From: Akkermansia muciniphila
GTDB taxonomy: Bacteria; Verrucomicrobiota; Verrucomicrobiia; Verrucomicrobiales; DEV007
Length of the DNA: 64,000 nt
NCBI GenBank assembly: GCA_945883495.1
Contig: CAMCXS010000009.1
Location: 1 to 64,000, forward strand
Direction: 5' to 3'
Under the pieces are notes generated by a model, which did not search any database, was not told the origin of the DNA, and worked only from the letters and a program-made list of their open reading frames with translations. This document shows positions 9,487 to 18,192 of this stretch, one piece after another. Position 1 is the first letter of the stretch. Each line of letters opens with the position of its first letter. Position numbers and translations under genes: made by a program.

Positions 9487-11841
9487 TCAGGCTGGCAGTG
9501 TCGGCGCGGCGGGCTTGAGTTCCAGGGGAATCTCGACAGTGAAAGTGGAGCCCTTGCCGGGCACGCTGGATTCCAGGAAGACTCGCCCGCCGAGAAGACG
9601 GCCCAATCCCTCGGAGATCACAAGGCCGAGGCCGGTGCCGGATTGGTTCATCTTTTTGTTGGTGTAAAAACGGGTGAAGAGGCGCGCTTGCTCTTCCTCG
9701 TTCATGCCGCGGCCGGAATCGATGACGCGGAAGCGGACCCAAAGAGCATCGTCCTTCTTAAAGCGCTTGGCCTCCAGGCGGACGACGCCTTCTTTGGTGA
9801 ATTTGCAGGCATTGGAAATGAGATTGGTCAGCACCTGGCGGAGGCGATGGCGATCCGTGTGGAGATCGACGAGGCGGTGATCCCAGGAGAAGTCGAGGGT
9901 GTTGTTGTTCTTGCGGGCCTGGAATTGGAGGCTTTCGCGGAGTTCGAGGAGGAACTCTCCGGCTTTGAAGGTCTCCGGCTCGGCGGTGATGCCGCCCATG
10001 ATGATCTTTTGAAAATCGAGAATGTCGTCGATCAGGGTCTCCAAGTGAGCGGCGGCGGCCAGGGATTTGGCCACGTAATCCTTCTCCTTCTCCCCGAGCG
10101 GCTGATCGCGTTGCAGCTTGCGCTGGAGGAGTTGGAGAAAGCCGGATACCGCCGTAAGCGGGGTCCGCAGCTCGTGGCTGACGTTCGCGAGGAATGCGTC
10201 CTTCTCCTTGGCCAAGCCTTCGAGTTGGAGATTGGCTGCGCGGAGTTCCGCGGTGCGTTCCTCCACCCGCTTTTCGAGTTGCTCCTGGGCGGAGATGATT
10301 TCTTCGAACAGTCGTTTCGAGGCGCGGCCCACGTCGCCGATCTCGTCTTCGCGGTGGAGGGGGAGGGTGGACACTAGTTCGGCTAGGCGTTCGTGCAAGG
10401 CGCCACCTTCATCCGCCAAGATGTGATGAGCGGTGGCGGTCATGCCGCGAATGGGTTGGACGATGCTCATCGCGGCCGCCGTAGCCACGAGGAGCGCCGC
10501 CGCGCCGAGGAGGATGACCCAGGACAGCAGCTTGGAGCGGATTTCGTATCGGATGGCACCCGTGAACTCCTCCTGGAAGGCCGCATACATCAGGAGATAG
10601 CGCCGTTGGGCCTGGCCAGTGCGCAGGTGGAGATCGATACAGGAAATATGACAGTGCTCGCAGCGCAAAAGCTTCTTCCATTCAAACGCGTCGTGGTTGG
10701 CGGGCAGGCCGGCGTATTTGAGAATTTCTTTCTCCAGCATGCGGACGAAGTTGGGCTCGCCCGTCTTGGTTCCCTCAAACGCTTCTTTGTTGGGCGCCAG
10801 GAGCCGGACATCGCTGACGTTGCTGGCGAGACCTCCGAGTTGCCAGCTCATCCCACGGAAGCGTTTCGTGAGGGCTTTGAAATAGGCGGCATCGCCCTCG
10901 GGATCCGCCTCTCGCTTGGCGAGCAAGGCTTCCCGCAATTCGGGCGACGGACGGCCTTCACGGAAAAAATAGGGTTCGCGCAACGCCTCGGCTTCGAGCA
11001 AACCTAGCGTATCCATCCGGGCATCCGGAGTCAATACGGTGGTCTTGCGCAGCTCATCGACTTCCTTGCGAAGGTCGCGCTTGAAAAGTCCGTCCCGCCC
11101 AAAACCCCGGGAAATGGACATGTCCGGGTGCATGATGAAGGGCTGACCAGGGGCGTCGATATCGACAAGGAAGAAGAGATGCCGCGGGGAGTAAAACTGC
11201 TCCAGGCGGTAGGCGATGGTAAGGTAGCGCGCTTCGCCGGTCCAGGAGACGGGCGGCTGGACGCGGACGCAGACCCAGAAAACCGTCATCCATTCGTTGC
11301 GCCAAACCGGGTCCGTAAGGTCGCCGTCCCGCGCCGCTTCCTCGCGCACCTCCGCTTGGGCGCGGACGAGGTTGGACACCAGCGGAATGCTGCGCGTCTC
11401 GAAATCGGCGAGCTTGAGAAGGTCGAGCTGTTCGGAGTTGTCGAGCCCGCGAATCCGGCTGATGACGGCGGGCCCAGCGGGATCACCGGTGGAATTCAGG
11501 ATTTCCACGGCGAGATATTCTTTCCAGAGCGGGCAGGTCTGCTCCCCGCGGACCAAAATGGTCGGGAAATCGCCTCCGTAGACCGCCTCTTGGATCTCCC
11601 GATCAGCCGCCAACTTGCCGGCTTCTTCACGAAGCGTGGCGGATTGATCGATGATCGACCAGCCGCGCAGGGCGGATTCGTCGGTGAGATCGACAAGTTC
11701 GTGGTTCTCGACGGTGCGCGCGGCGATTTGTTGGAGGAAGAGGGCGGTACCGACGGCCACAAAGACGGCAACGGCCATGACGAGCAGGCCGGCCTTCTCC
11801 TGGATGCCAAACTTGAGGTTGAGGTTCAGCTTGAGCTTCAT
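9487..11841 (-). CDS. Membrane sensor histidine kinase with a CxxCH haem motif in the sensor domain
   Basis: The 784-residue kinase starts with a basic segment and a membrane helix (LLVMAVAVFVAVGTALFL, about residues 19-36). A large extracytoplasmic domain follows to about residue 445. This domain contains RCEHCHISC near residue 390, a CxxCH motif that binds c-type haem in exported proteins; a DUF3365/Tll0287-like haem sensor would fit. A second membrane helix (LSWVILLGAAALLVATAAAM) is followed by a HAMP segment and a coiled coil. Then come the phospho-acceptor box LANVSHELRTPLTAVSGF and an HATPase domain with LISNACKFT, DSGRGMNEEE and GTGLGLVIS. It probably senses redox state or a diatomic gas and drives the two downstream genes. 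Confidence 0.87.
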   Translation of the reverse strand: MKLKLNLNLKFGIQEKAGLLVMAVAVFVAVGTALFLQQIAARTVENHELVDLTDESALRGWSIIDQSATLREEAGKLAADREIQEAVYGGDFPTILVRGEQTCPLWKEYLAVEILNSTGDPAGPAVISRIRGLDNSEQLDLLKLADFETRSIPLVSNLVRAQAEVREEAARDGDLTDPVWRNEWMTVFWVCVRVQPPVSWTGEARYLTIAYRLEQFYSPRHLFFLVDIDAPGQPFIMHPDMSISRGFGRDGLFKRDLRKEVDELRKTTVLTPDARMDTLGLLEAEALREPYFFREGRPSPELREALLAKREADPEGDAAYFKALTKRFRGMSWQLGGLASNVSDVRLLAPNKEAFEGTKTGEPNFVRMLEKEILKYAGLPANHDAFEWKKLLRCEHCHISCIDLHLRTGQAQRRYLLMYAAFQEEFTGAIRYEIRSKLLSWVILLGAAALLVATAAAMSIVQPIRGMTATAHHILADEGGALHERLAELVSTLPLHREDEIGDVGRASKRLFEEIISAQEQLEKRVEERTAELRAANLQLEGLAKEKDAFLANVSHELRTPLTAVSGFLQLLQRKLQRDQPLGEKEKDYVAKSLAAAAHLETLIDDILDFQKIIMGGITAEPETFKAGEFLLELRESLQFQARKNNNTLDFSWDHRLVDLHTDRHRLRQVLTNLISNACKFTKEGVVRLEAKRFKKDDALWVRFRVIDSGRGMNEEEQARLFTRFYTNKKMNQSGTGLGLVISEGLGRLLGGRVFLESSVPGKGSTFTVEIPLELKPAAPTLPA

Positions 11842-11874
11842 TGGCGCCGCGCGCCCGCGCCTCTCACCGAGACA

Positions 11875-12021
11875 TCAAAACGGCACGAAGTCCAAAACTT
11901 CCGGTGAGGTGACGATGAAACGGGTTTCTATGCCCGGGACGTCGCGGACTGTGTCGATCTCGGCCGCGACCTCGGGATCGATGGAATCCTATTGGACGTT
12001 GCGGCGGAGGCTTGAGATGCC
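11875..12021 (-). pseudogene. Remnant of the C-terminal end of an HEVGH-type metalloprotease gene
   Basis: Read on the minus strand, this stretch gives GISSLRRNVQ, a stop codon, then EVAAEIDTVRDVPGIET. The intact metalloprotease at 49,093-51,936 has ISSLRRNLQQ and, about 45 residues further on, ELVAEIDKVRDLPGLDP. The two matching blocks lie in the same order and frame, with the intervening segment deleted and a stop between them. This is what a decayed copy of a related gene would look like. It lies just upstream of the sensor kinase start. The match is short and I have no search behind it. Confidence 0.5.
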
Positions 12022-12111
12022 GACGTCCGGATCTCGCTAACCGCAGCGCGGGGCAAAGCCAGCCTGCCCAGGTCGTGCCCGCTCAAGGAGCAGGACTGGG
12101 CAAGCCGCCAA

Positions 12112-12882
12112 TCAGCTACTGAGTTCAGCGACGTTGACGCCAGCCGTCCCTTGGCGATTCGCCTTTGCGTTGGCCTTAGATGCCTTTTTGGCATCAGCCG
12201 CCTGACGCGAAGCCTGCCGGCGCGCCCGCGGAATCACCGGAAGATCCACCAATGCCCGCGCGTTGTGATAGTTCGCATAAAACTGCGGATGAGTGGCTTC
12301 GAACTGGCGCATCAGCGGATCCAGTTCTTCACGCAACACCGCGCAAACTTCCTTCATTTCGCTGGCGACCAAGCCGGTGAGGGTTTTGCGGCGGTTGATC
12401 ACCTCACGCGGCACGAGGAGCACCGACGCGAACGCCGCGATCTCCGTTTCCATCTTGGCGAGCAGCGCATCGGTCATTCCGAAGGCAGTCAATGCCGTGC
12501 GATGTTCCCGCGCCAATTCCAAAATCGCCTTGGCCCGCTCGCCCAGCTTGCTTTGCGGAACCTTCAGCCAAGCCGAACGCGGCTCGGAAGCCCGCTCCCG
12601 CACATCGGCATTGCCCGAGCGCTTCCCGAAAGACTTCAATTGCCCGCAAACCGTGAGCGTGACATTCACCAAATTGGTGCGCGCCGTGTTCTTCAGCTCG
12701 GTCAGACCCTTCTGATTCCGCTCTTGTTCTTCCACATAGGTCCCGACCAGCTTCATCCGTTCCCGGATGTCACGAGCCACATCACCGATCGCCGGAACCG
12801 TCCCGGTGATCGCGGTATTCTTCTCCAGAACGACCAAGGTGTTGTCCGCGGCGTTCATCTGTTCGTATTGCTTTTTCTCCAT
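12112..12882 (-). CDS. Conserved-looking helical protein of unknown function
   Basis: I do not recognise a named family. The 256-residue protein is almost entirely predicted helix and coiled coil: it has many Ala, Glu, Lys and Arg residues, one Cys, no signal peptide and no membrane segment. The middle contains LTAFGMTDALLAKMETEI and VPREVINRRKTL, then EELDPLMRQFEATHPQFYANYHNAR. The last 40 residues are basic and low in complexity (repeated Ala and Lys), which suggests contact with nucleic acid or a flexible tail. The upstream 130 bases are unusually AT-rich, a likely promoter region. The gene stands alone between a gene remnant and a repeat-rich gap. Confidence 0.65.
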   Translation of the reverse strand: MEKKQYEQMNAADNTLVVLEKNTAITGTVPAIGDVARDIRERMKLVGTYVEEQERNQKGLTELKNTARTNLVNVTLTVCGQLKSFGKRSGNADVRERASEPRSAWLKVPQSKLGERAKAILELAREHRTALTAFGMTDALLAKMETEIAAFASVLLVPREVINRRKTLTGLVASEMKEVCAVLREELDPLMRQFEATHPQFYANYHNARALVDLPVIPRARRQASRQAADAKKASKANAKANRQGTAGVNVAELSS

Positions 12883-13173
12883 TGGTATATCGATAGCTAA
12901 GTTACTGAATGACTCCGTGCATTGCCTCAGCAGCTCCCGCTGAAAGACGAAAGAACTATACTCATTAGAATTGCTAAGTAAATAGAAATATTAGTACTTA
13001 AGAAACTTTATTCTTAGGTGGTCGGTTTTGTCGTTGGATCCGATCTCAGCTGCGATGGGGAGGGGAGTTGCCACGGCAGCGGAAAGAGGGTTGAGATCCG
13101 GGGGCGCGGATCGTGTCCAAGGGTTCCATTGAACCCTGAGCTTGAATTCAGAAGCCCATCGGGCTTCAGCCGA

Positions 13174-13209
<36 letters not shown>

Positions 13210-13314
13210 AGCGAAGCGGTGCTCGTATTCGGAATCGATCCCAATTCCGAGCACGACCACGCGCTTGCCTAACCCGGAAGGGCTTGCGCACCCCAGCCCA
13301 GGGTTCGCAAAATC

Positions 13315-13335
13315 GTGGGTTGCTGAACAACCCAC
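13315..13335. repeat. Perfect hairpin GTGGGTTG / CAACCCAC
   Basis: An eight-base perfect stem with a five-base loop (CTGAA). It has no T run after it on either strand, so it is not a typical terminator. It may be part of a dispersed palindromic element. Confidence 0.5.
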
Positions 13336-13440
13336 TGCTCCTACCCCGAAGGTGGTTGCGTAGGCGCACAGGGCGCGAATCCCCGGCGTTCCAGTGGTTC
13401 CACCGCGTTTGGTCGCAGGAAACCGTTGCCTCGGTCTGAA

Positions 13441-13602
13441 TTAAGATCGCGCCCTCGCCCACGAGACGAGGTCCCGGCGGTGAATCAAATCGAGCACCCG
13501 GAGTTCGGTGCCATCCACTTCGAAGAGCAATCGCCAGTCGCCCGCGAGCCGTTGCCGGTGAATCCCTTTGCGCTCACGGCTTCCAGAGATGGCTGCGGGA
13601 AC
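13441..13602 (-). pseudogene. C-terminal remnant of a RelE/ParE-like toxin gene
   Basis: Between an in-frame TAG (13,603-13,605) and a TAA at 13,441, the minus strand encodes 53 residues. They include RQRLAGDWRLLFEVDG and LRVLDLIHRRDLVSW. This is the signature end of RelE/ParE-superfamily toxins: an Arg-rich Gly-Asp-x-Arg strand, LFEVD, then the LDLIHRRD strand. No start codon, N-terminal half or antitoxin gene remains. The stretch overlaps the end of the SEC-C gene in another frame, so the SEC-C protein now ends in an out-of-frame reading of the toxin. The family call rests on motif recognition. Confidence 0.6.
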
Positions 13603-14426
13603 CTAGCCATCGGGGAGCTGGCGGCGTCCGCGACGGTCTCCGGGGCGGCAGGTTGCTTTCCCTCGCAGCATCGTTTGTATTTTCTCCCAGATCCGCACAG
13701 ACAAAGGCCATTGCGTCCCTGTTTGGGCGACTCCCGTTTCAAACCAGATCCAGCGGGCTTCAACTCTCGCACCCACTCCAAAGGGGTCACCCGGCGAATT
13801 TCCCTGAGCCGGCGCCTGCCGCTTTCCTGAATATGGGGATCGACGCGGAACTTCTGACTGTCGAGGATTTGCTTGACGCTGGCATCGTCCACCAAGGTCA
13901 GCAGGATGTGGAACAGGGCGAAGTGAATCTCGTGCTCTCTCCACTTCTTCAACGGAATCCGTGCCAGCTTGCGCAGCTCACCAATCGCCGTTTCCGGGAG
14001 CGGTTCGGAACGATTCTCCTGCCACCACAAGACCACGAAGAGCATCCCTACGGTCCGCGATCCTGGATCCAAGCAGTCTTCCCGCATCGCCTCAAGCATG
14101 CAGGCCGCCGGATCTCCGGTGAATTGCGATCGGGCGGGGAGCATGATCCGCGCGTTGGGACACAGCTTTAGCGCCGCCCCAACGTGTCTCCCGTCCACTT
14201 CGCGCCCGGCCACCAAAGCCGCCATCCACAGCAAACTGAACGGATGAAGATCCTGCTGGCGGATCAAGGCGGCCAATAGCCCGTCAAGTTCCTCCGCAGA
14301 GTGCGGAAGCGCCTTGCTCAACCGAACGATGTCTCCGCGACATTCAAACATGCCGCGCGCCATTTCCACCAATTGCCTCTGAGCTGGTGTCAAAGCGGAA
14401 GCCTGAGGAAGAGCATCGATCGCCAT
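13485..14426 (-). CDS. SEC-C metal-binding motif protein of unknown function
   Basis: The 313-residue protein has one recognisable element, a SEC-C zinc motif GRNGLCLCGSGRKYKRCC near residue 250. This is the same Cys pattern that ends SecA and many small accessory proteins. The 240 residues before it look helical (for example LPETAIGELRKLARIPLKKW) and match nothing I know. SEC-C motifs are normally at or near the end of a protein, but here some 50 residues follow. The last 39 of them are an out-of-frame reading of a RelE-like remnant, so the natural stop was probably lost. The start ATG follows an AT-rich stretch (14,430-14,475). Confidence 0.72.
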   Translation of the reverse strand: MAIDALPQASALTPAQRQLVEMARGMFECRGDIVRLSKALPHSAEELDGLLAALIRQQDLHPFSLLWMAALVAGREVDGRHVGAALKLCPNARIMLPARSQFTGDPAACMLEAMREDCLDPGSRTVGMLFVVLWWQENRSEPLPETAIGELRKLARIPLKKWREHEIHFALFHILLTLVDDASVKQILDSQKFRVDPHIQESGRRRLREIRRVTPLEWVRELKPAGSGLKRESPKQGRNGLCLCGSGRKYKRCCEGKQPAAPETVADAASSPMARFPQPSLEAVSAKGFTGNGSRATGDCSSKWMAPNSGCSI

Positions 14427-14552
14427 ACAATCGAATATGTTTCGGAAACCTTTTAAGTCAAGCTTCTAATATATTACGGACCGAAATGCGGGCTAGGCTG
14501 CCGGGTCCTCAGCGCGCGCTCTTTGCTGGCTTCTATCTCCCAATCTGAGCTT

Positions 14553-14811
14553 TTACCCACAAGGTTTGCTTCCCTTTGAGGCCCACAGGGCCGGGATAAG
14601 ATAGCCCAGGTCGAAGGGAGCCGAAGGCGACCGCAGGCCTGGGTGGACGTTGAATGTTGCATCCGCGCTGCAAGTGCGGGACAACCGTTATCTCGCCCTT
14701 GCAGGGCTTTGGTCAGATCGGGTGCAAACCCAGGGTGCCGCTCGTTCCTCGCTTTGCCCTGGGCGATCTTGTCCCGGCCCGTCGGGCCTATTGAATCCAA
14801 CTTACGGGTAA
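14553..14811. repeat. MITE-like element, copy A
   Basis: This copy starts TTACCCACAAG and ends CTTACGGGTAA, imperfect terminal inverted repeats. Inside it shares TGCGGGACAACCGTT, TCTCGCCCTTGCAGGGCTTT, CGCTCGTTCCTCGCT and GTCCCGGCCCGT with copy B at 15,788, in the same order and orientation. It has no open frame of its own. The stop codon of the DUF4058 gene lies inside its right terminal repeat. Confidence 0.75.
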
Positions 14812-15665
14812 GGGTCAGCTCCCAATCCCGCCTCCCGAAGCCGCTCCGCGATCCATTGAGCGTCTTCGTCGTTCGGGGGCGGGACCAGGGGCGCGGCGTA
14901 ATCCAGCTTCCAATAGCGGCCGGTTTCGTAACACCGATTGACCAGAAGCTGAATGTCCAGGGGGACGTCAAGGTCCGGATAGCGCAAGGGGATGTGGATG
15001 CAGGGAAGCGGCTCGCGCAAAGGACAGGCATAGACTTCCAGGCGATCTGGGTCGAAGGAGCGGGTCGCGGAGACGAAGTAGGTTTCTTCCGCTGGTCCGA
15101 ACTCGGCGCGGAGCTGTTCTTCGGTCATGTCGAGCAACCGTTTTCCGCCGCGAAGGAGATCGATCTCCACCACGTTGACCCCGGCGGCCAAGTAATCGGC
15201 GCGTTTGGTGAGGTATTCCAGCCGACGGGAACCGCGATTGGCGGGGCTGGCGATCTCGATGACGGTGACGAGGGTGCCGTCGTCGTGACGGATTTCCACC
15301 CAACGCTCTTTGGGGAGCTCTCGCCGCACGATCCGTGGCATCCGCACCGGAGCCCTGGCGCCCCCGGTCCAGGGGCTGCGTAGTTTCGATTCTGACTCGA
15401 GTGCCCCGGCCTCCTCCGGCGTCCACACCGAGGGAATGCCGTGTCGCCAGGTCTCTTCCACCACCGCGACGTCCGGATAATACCCCGTGGCACCGCTGCC
15501 TTGGACGCTGACGTGTTCCTGGCCGATAGCGCTGTAGGCTTCTGGAAGCGTTACTCCCAATTCCTCCAGAGAGCCGGAGATCATTCGAAGATGAGCATCG
15601 GACCAGCGCTGTTCCATGAACGGATTCATGCCTGGAAACGGATTCTGGTTTCGGTGGAAGGCCAT
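14802..15665 (-). CDS. DUF4058 family protein
   Basis: I chose the ATG at 15,665, giving MAFHRNQNPFPGMNPFMEQR, the usual opening of DUF4058 proteins (PF13267). The 287-residue protein then has WSDAHLRMI, YPDVAVVEE, VTVIEIASPANR with an Asp/Glu-type strand, and GVNVVEIDLLRGG. The layout recalls PD-(D/E)xK nuclease-like folds such as Uma2-type proteins, but no function is established for this family. The last four residues and the TAA stop come from the terminal repeat of MITE copy A, so insertion of the element may have set the present end of the protein. The gene is bracketed by two same-orientation copies of the element. Confidence 0.85.
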   Translation of the reverse strand: MAFHRNQNPFPGMNPFMEQRWSDAHLRMISGSLEELGVTLPEAYSAIGQEHVSVQGSGATGYYPDVAVVEETWRHGIPSVWTPEEAGALESESKLRSPWTGGARAPVRMPRIVRRELPKERWVEIRHDDGTLVTVIEIASPANRGSRRLEYLTKRADYLAAGVNVVEIDLLRGGKRLLDMTEEQLRAEFGPAEETYFVSATRSFDPDRLEVYACPLREPLPCIHIPLRYPDLDVPLDIQLLVNRCYETGRYWKLDYAAPLVPPPNDEDAQWIAERLREAGLGADPYP

Positions 15666-16167
15666 CGCTGGAGACAGTCTACCACTGCGTGAGGAAGGCC
15701 GCAATCGCGGGAGGCGGGACCAGCGGCAAACCTGTTCGGTCTAATGGTAGAGCCCACGAGATAAACTGCGGGGACTAGAGCTGACCCTTACCCAGAAGTT
15801 TTGCTTGCATTTGAGGCCCAACGGGCCGGGCCTGGGTTGCCGTGGGAGTTCAGCATCCGCGCTGACTACCTGCTGCGGCAGCAGCAATGACATTGGCCGA
15901 AGGCAATCTGGGAGAGCCGGAGCCCAGCGGAGGATAAGGTGCGGGACAACCGTTGTCTCGCCCTTGCAGGGCTTTGCCCAAATCGGGTGGAGAACCCAGG
16001 GCGTCGCTCGTTCCTCGCTGTGCCCTGGGCTACCATGTCCCGGCCCGTTGGGCCTATGTGGACCATGATTACTAAAGCGAACCATAGGTTCCAACTTGTG
16101 GGTAAGGCTCAGGACTAGATGGGTGTCCTCTGCGCGGAATCCTGGGACCGGAGTGGGGTGTTCCGGT
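15666..16167. other. Gene-free stretch holding MITE copy B
   Basis: About 500 bases between the DUF4058 start and the end of the DUF3883 gene. Most of it is the MITE-like copy B (15,788-16,105). A TAATGGTAGAGCC segment near 15,743 looks like a tRNA D arm, but no anticodon or T arm follows. Nothing else is seen. Confidence 0.6.
15788..16105. repeat. MITE-like element, copy B
   Basis: This copy starts TTACCCAGAAG and ends CTTGTGGGTAA, and carries the same internal blocks as copy A, plus an extra 60 or so bases after the left third. The bases just outside the left end (AGCTGACCC) are the reverse complement of those just outside the right end of copy A (GGGTCAGCT), so the true inverted repeat is about 20 bases long. 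Confidence 0.75.
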
Positions 16168-17490
16168 TCATGGGTCAAACCTCACCAGGTACTGGGTAGG
16201 CTGAAGATGTGCTGCGGTCAATTCCTTGGCGCTCAGGCACGTGATATGGGGAAGCCCGGAGTCGGTCCGGCTGACCAAGTAAAACCAGTAGTTTGGCAGG
16301 TTTTGGCCGTGCAGCCTTTCGTTCTCGGAAAGGAAGAATCGGTTTCCGTTGGTGACGTTCTTTACCTCGATGAATCGCTCGGTGCCGTCGATCTCCACGG
16401 ACCGGATGTCATATCCGAGTCCGGGACGGTCGGATACGCTTTCAACCGACGCCGCCAAGTCGGCATGCCCGGCATCGATCAGTCGTTGTTTCTCCGCGTT
16501 TAGCGCGATTTCTTCGGCGATTTGCCCGGATGCGCGGCGCTTCTCTGCTTCCTCGGCCATGTCGATGATTTCCGCGGATTCGCGAGGCGTAAACGGCTTG
16601 GCCGGTTCCGCGGTTCGCAGCTGGCCGGAGAACGCACGCATCGTGGCCGGTTCTAGGGCTAGCGGTGCGCTTGTGGCTCCGTCCTGATGGCGGGCCAGAA
16701 TCCAGCAGAAGGAATGCGCATCGAGCAGTCTCGCGTCCGCAATGCCCTCGGCGTGAAGGCATCGCTGAACTTCCTGCATGACATTGACGAAGGCCAGGTA
16801 GTTCTCCCAACTTGCCTGACCGGACGTTCGCAGATCCACACCCAATTCCTCGAGCGCCTTGTCGAACGAGTCCGGCCGGATTGGCAGAAATCGCTCCGGC
16901 GCGGCAATGAAAAAGAGATAACCGAGCAGATCGTAGCGCTGGCCGCAAAGTTCGACGAGTCGCCCAAACGTCGCCCGGTTCGCATCGCCATTTTTGAAGA
17001 GCGCGAAGAACACGGTCTCCAGATCCCGGCATGCGGTGGAATCCGAGAGAGCGGCAATGACCCGTCGATGCGTTTGGCTGTCAGGACCTTTTCGTGCCTG
17101 CCACTGCAGAAGATTGTTCCCTGGCAGTTCGATGGCTTGGATCACGCTCTTCAAGATGATGCCGGAACCGATGTCCGATTGCTTCCAGCGCTTGGGGCTC
17201 ATCACCTCCCGGGCGCGGCGGGGGATGTCTCTCTTGTAGCCCTCCCATTCCTCCACCGGGGTTCCGCTCATCCCAAAGCTCTCCAACTCCAAGCCGCATG
17301 CCTTCCGGTGGATGGACTGGAAGCGATCGAAGGCGTGGCGAAAGCGGGATGGGGAAATGTTCATGGCGAGGGAAAGTTCCTTCAATCCATCACTCGGAAG
17401 CGAGGAGTTCAAGCGCGCGTCAAACTGCGGCACGACCCTCTTCACGATAGTGAAGTTTGCAGAAAAAATAAGCTTGAATTCCGCAGACAT
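16168..17490 (-). CDS. DUF3883 domain protein, divergent to the restriction-modification operon
   Basis: The 440-residue protein ends in a DUF3883 domain (about residues 345-440), recognisable from GLGYDIRSVE, the catalytic-looking FIEVKNVTNGNRFFLS, and NYWFYLVSR. In other proteins this domain has a PD-(D/E)xK-like E-x-K signature, here EVK. It is often found in defence islands next to helicases, kinases or restriction genes. The first 340 residues contain ATFGRLVELCGQRYDLLGYLFF and an acidic helical stretch (AEIIDMAEEAEKRRASGQI) that I do not recognise. It starts 60 bases from the half-length HsdS gene and points away from it, so the two may share a control region. A nuclease role is an inference. 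Confidence 0.75.
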   Translation of the reverse strand: MSAEFKLIFSANFTIVKRVVPQFDARLNSSLPSDGLKELSLAMNISPSRFRHAFDRFQSIHRKACGLELESFGMSGTPVEEWEGYKRDIPRRAREVMSPKRWKQSDIGSGIILKSVIQAIELPGNNLLQWQARKGPDSQTHRRVIAALSDSTACRDLETVFFALFKNGDANRATFGRLVELCGQRYDLLGYLFFIAAPERFLPIRPDSFDKALEELGVDLRTSGQASWENYLAFVNVMQEVQRCLHAEGIADARLLDAHSFCWILARHQDGATSAPLALEPATMRAFSGQLRTAEPAKPFTPRESAEIIDMAEEAEKRRASGQIAEEIALNAEKQRLIDAGHADLAASVESVSDRPGLGYDIRSVEIDGTERFIEVKNVTNGNRFFLSENERLHGQNLPNYWFYLVSRTDSGLPHITCLSAKELTAAHLQPTQYLVRFDP

Positions 17491-17550
17491 GCGGCATATG
17501 AGTTTAGGGGAAGCAAGAGTGGGAGCGTGCTCTTGCGGTAACTTCCCGTC

Positions 17551-18150
17551 ATGAAGTCGATCCTTGTAAAACCCATCAGCGACCTAGCGGACATCCGCAT
17601 GGGCGTCACCTTTCGGGGGCGGGATGCGACGCGTCCCGTCCCTGGCGGGACCTGCCGGATGATCCGGATCAGCGATGTATCGGACGACGGCGATCTGCTG
17701 GCGTCGTCATTGCTAGAGTTTGATCCGAAAGAAGCCGTGAAGCCCGATCATTACCTGCGGCCGGGGGATATCCTCTTCCCGAACCGCGGCACCCGGACCA
17801 CGGCCCATGTCTTTGATCTTCCGGACAAAAACGTGGTCGTTGGCGCCCAGTTCTTTGTGATCCGGCCGGAGAGCACGGATATTCTGCCCGAGTATCTAGC
17901 TTGGTATCTCCGGACTGATGTAGCCGCTCAGCACTTCCAGCTGCGGCGCAAGGGGACGCTCGTCCAAACCATTCAGCGCATGGATATCGGCGAGCTCGAG
18001 GTCCCGGTTCCGGACCTGGAGCGCCAGCGGATCATCGTTGAGCTGGCAGATCTCGGGGTTCAGGAGCGGGAGATCAGCGTTCGACTCGCCGAACTCCGGA
18101 CGACTCTCCTGCAACGGCAGTTGCTCAGCGCAGTTCATGCGATATCCTGA
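17551..18150 (+). CDS. Half-length type I restriction specificity subunit (one target-recognition domain)
   Basis: The 199-residue protein has one HsdS repeat: a target-recognition domain (LADIRMGVTFRGRD, MIRISDVSDDGDLL, YLRPGDILFPNRGTRT) followed by a conserved helix (ELEVPVPDLERQRIIVEL, then VQEREISVRLAELRTTLLQRQLL). Full-size HsdS proteins have two such units. Half-size subunits can act as dimers that read a palindromic site, so this may be functional rather than truncated. It comes 104 bases before hsdM, and a complete HsdS is encoded further down. Whether the two give two specificities is unknown. Confidence 0.83.
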   Translation: MKSILVKPISDLADIRMGVTFRGRDATRPVPGGTCRMIRISDVSDDGDLLASSLLEFDPKEAVKPDHYLRPGDILFPNRGTRTTAHVFDLPDKNVVVGAQFFVIRPESTDILPEYLAWYLRTDVAAQHFQLRRKGTLVQTIQRMDIGELEVPVPDLERQRIIVELADLGVQEREISVRLAELRTTLLQRQLLSAVHAIS

Positions 18151-18192
18151 TCCTCACACGTTTCCAGGCTACGCGTTCTCGTTCCCCTCATC

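Noticed and set aside
15735-15800. Possible tRNA (TAATGGTAGAGCC looks like a D arm)
   Set aside because: No anticodon arm or T arm (GGTTCGA-type) follows at the right distance, and MITE copy B starts there.
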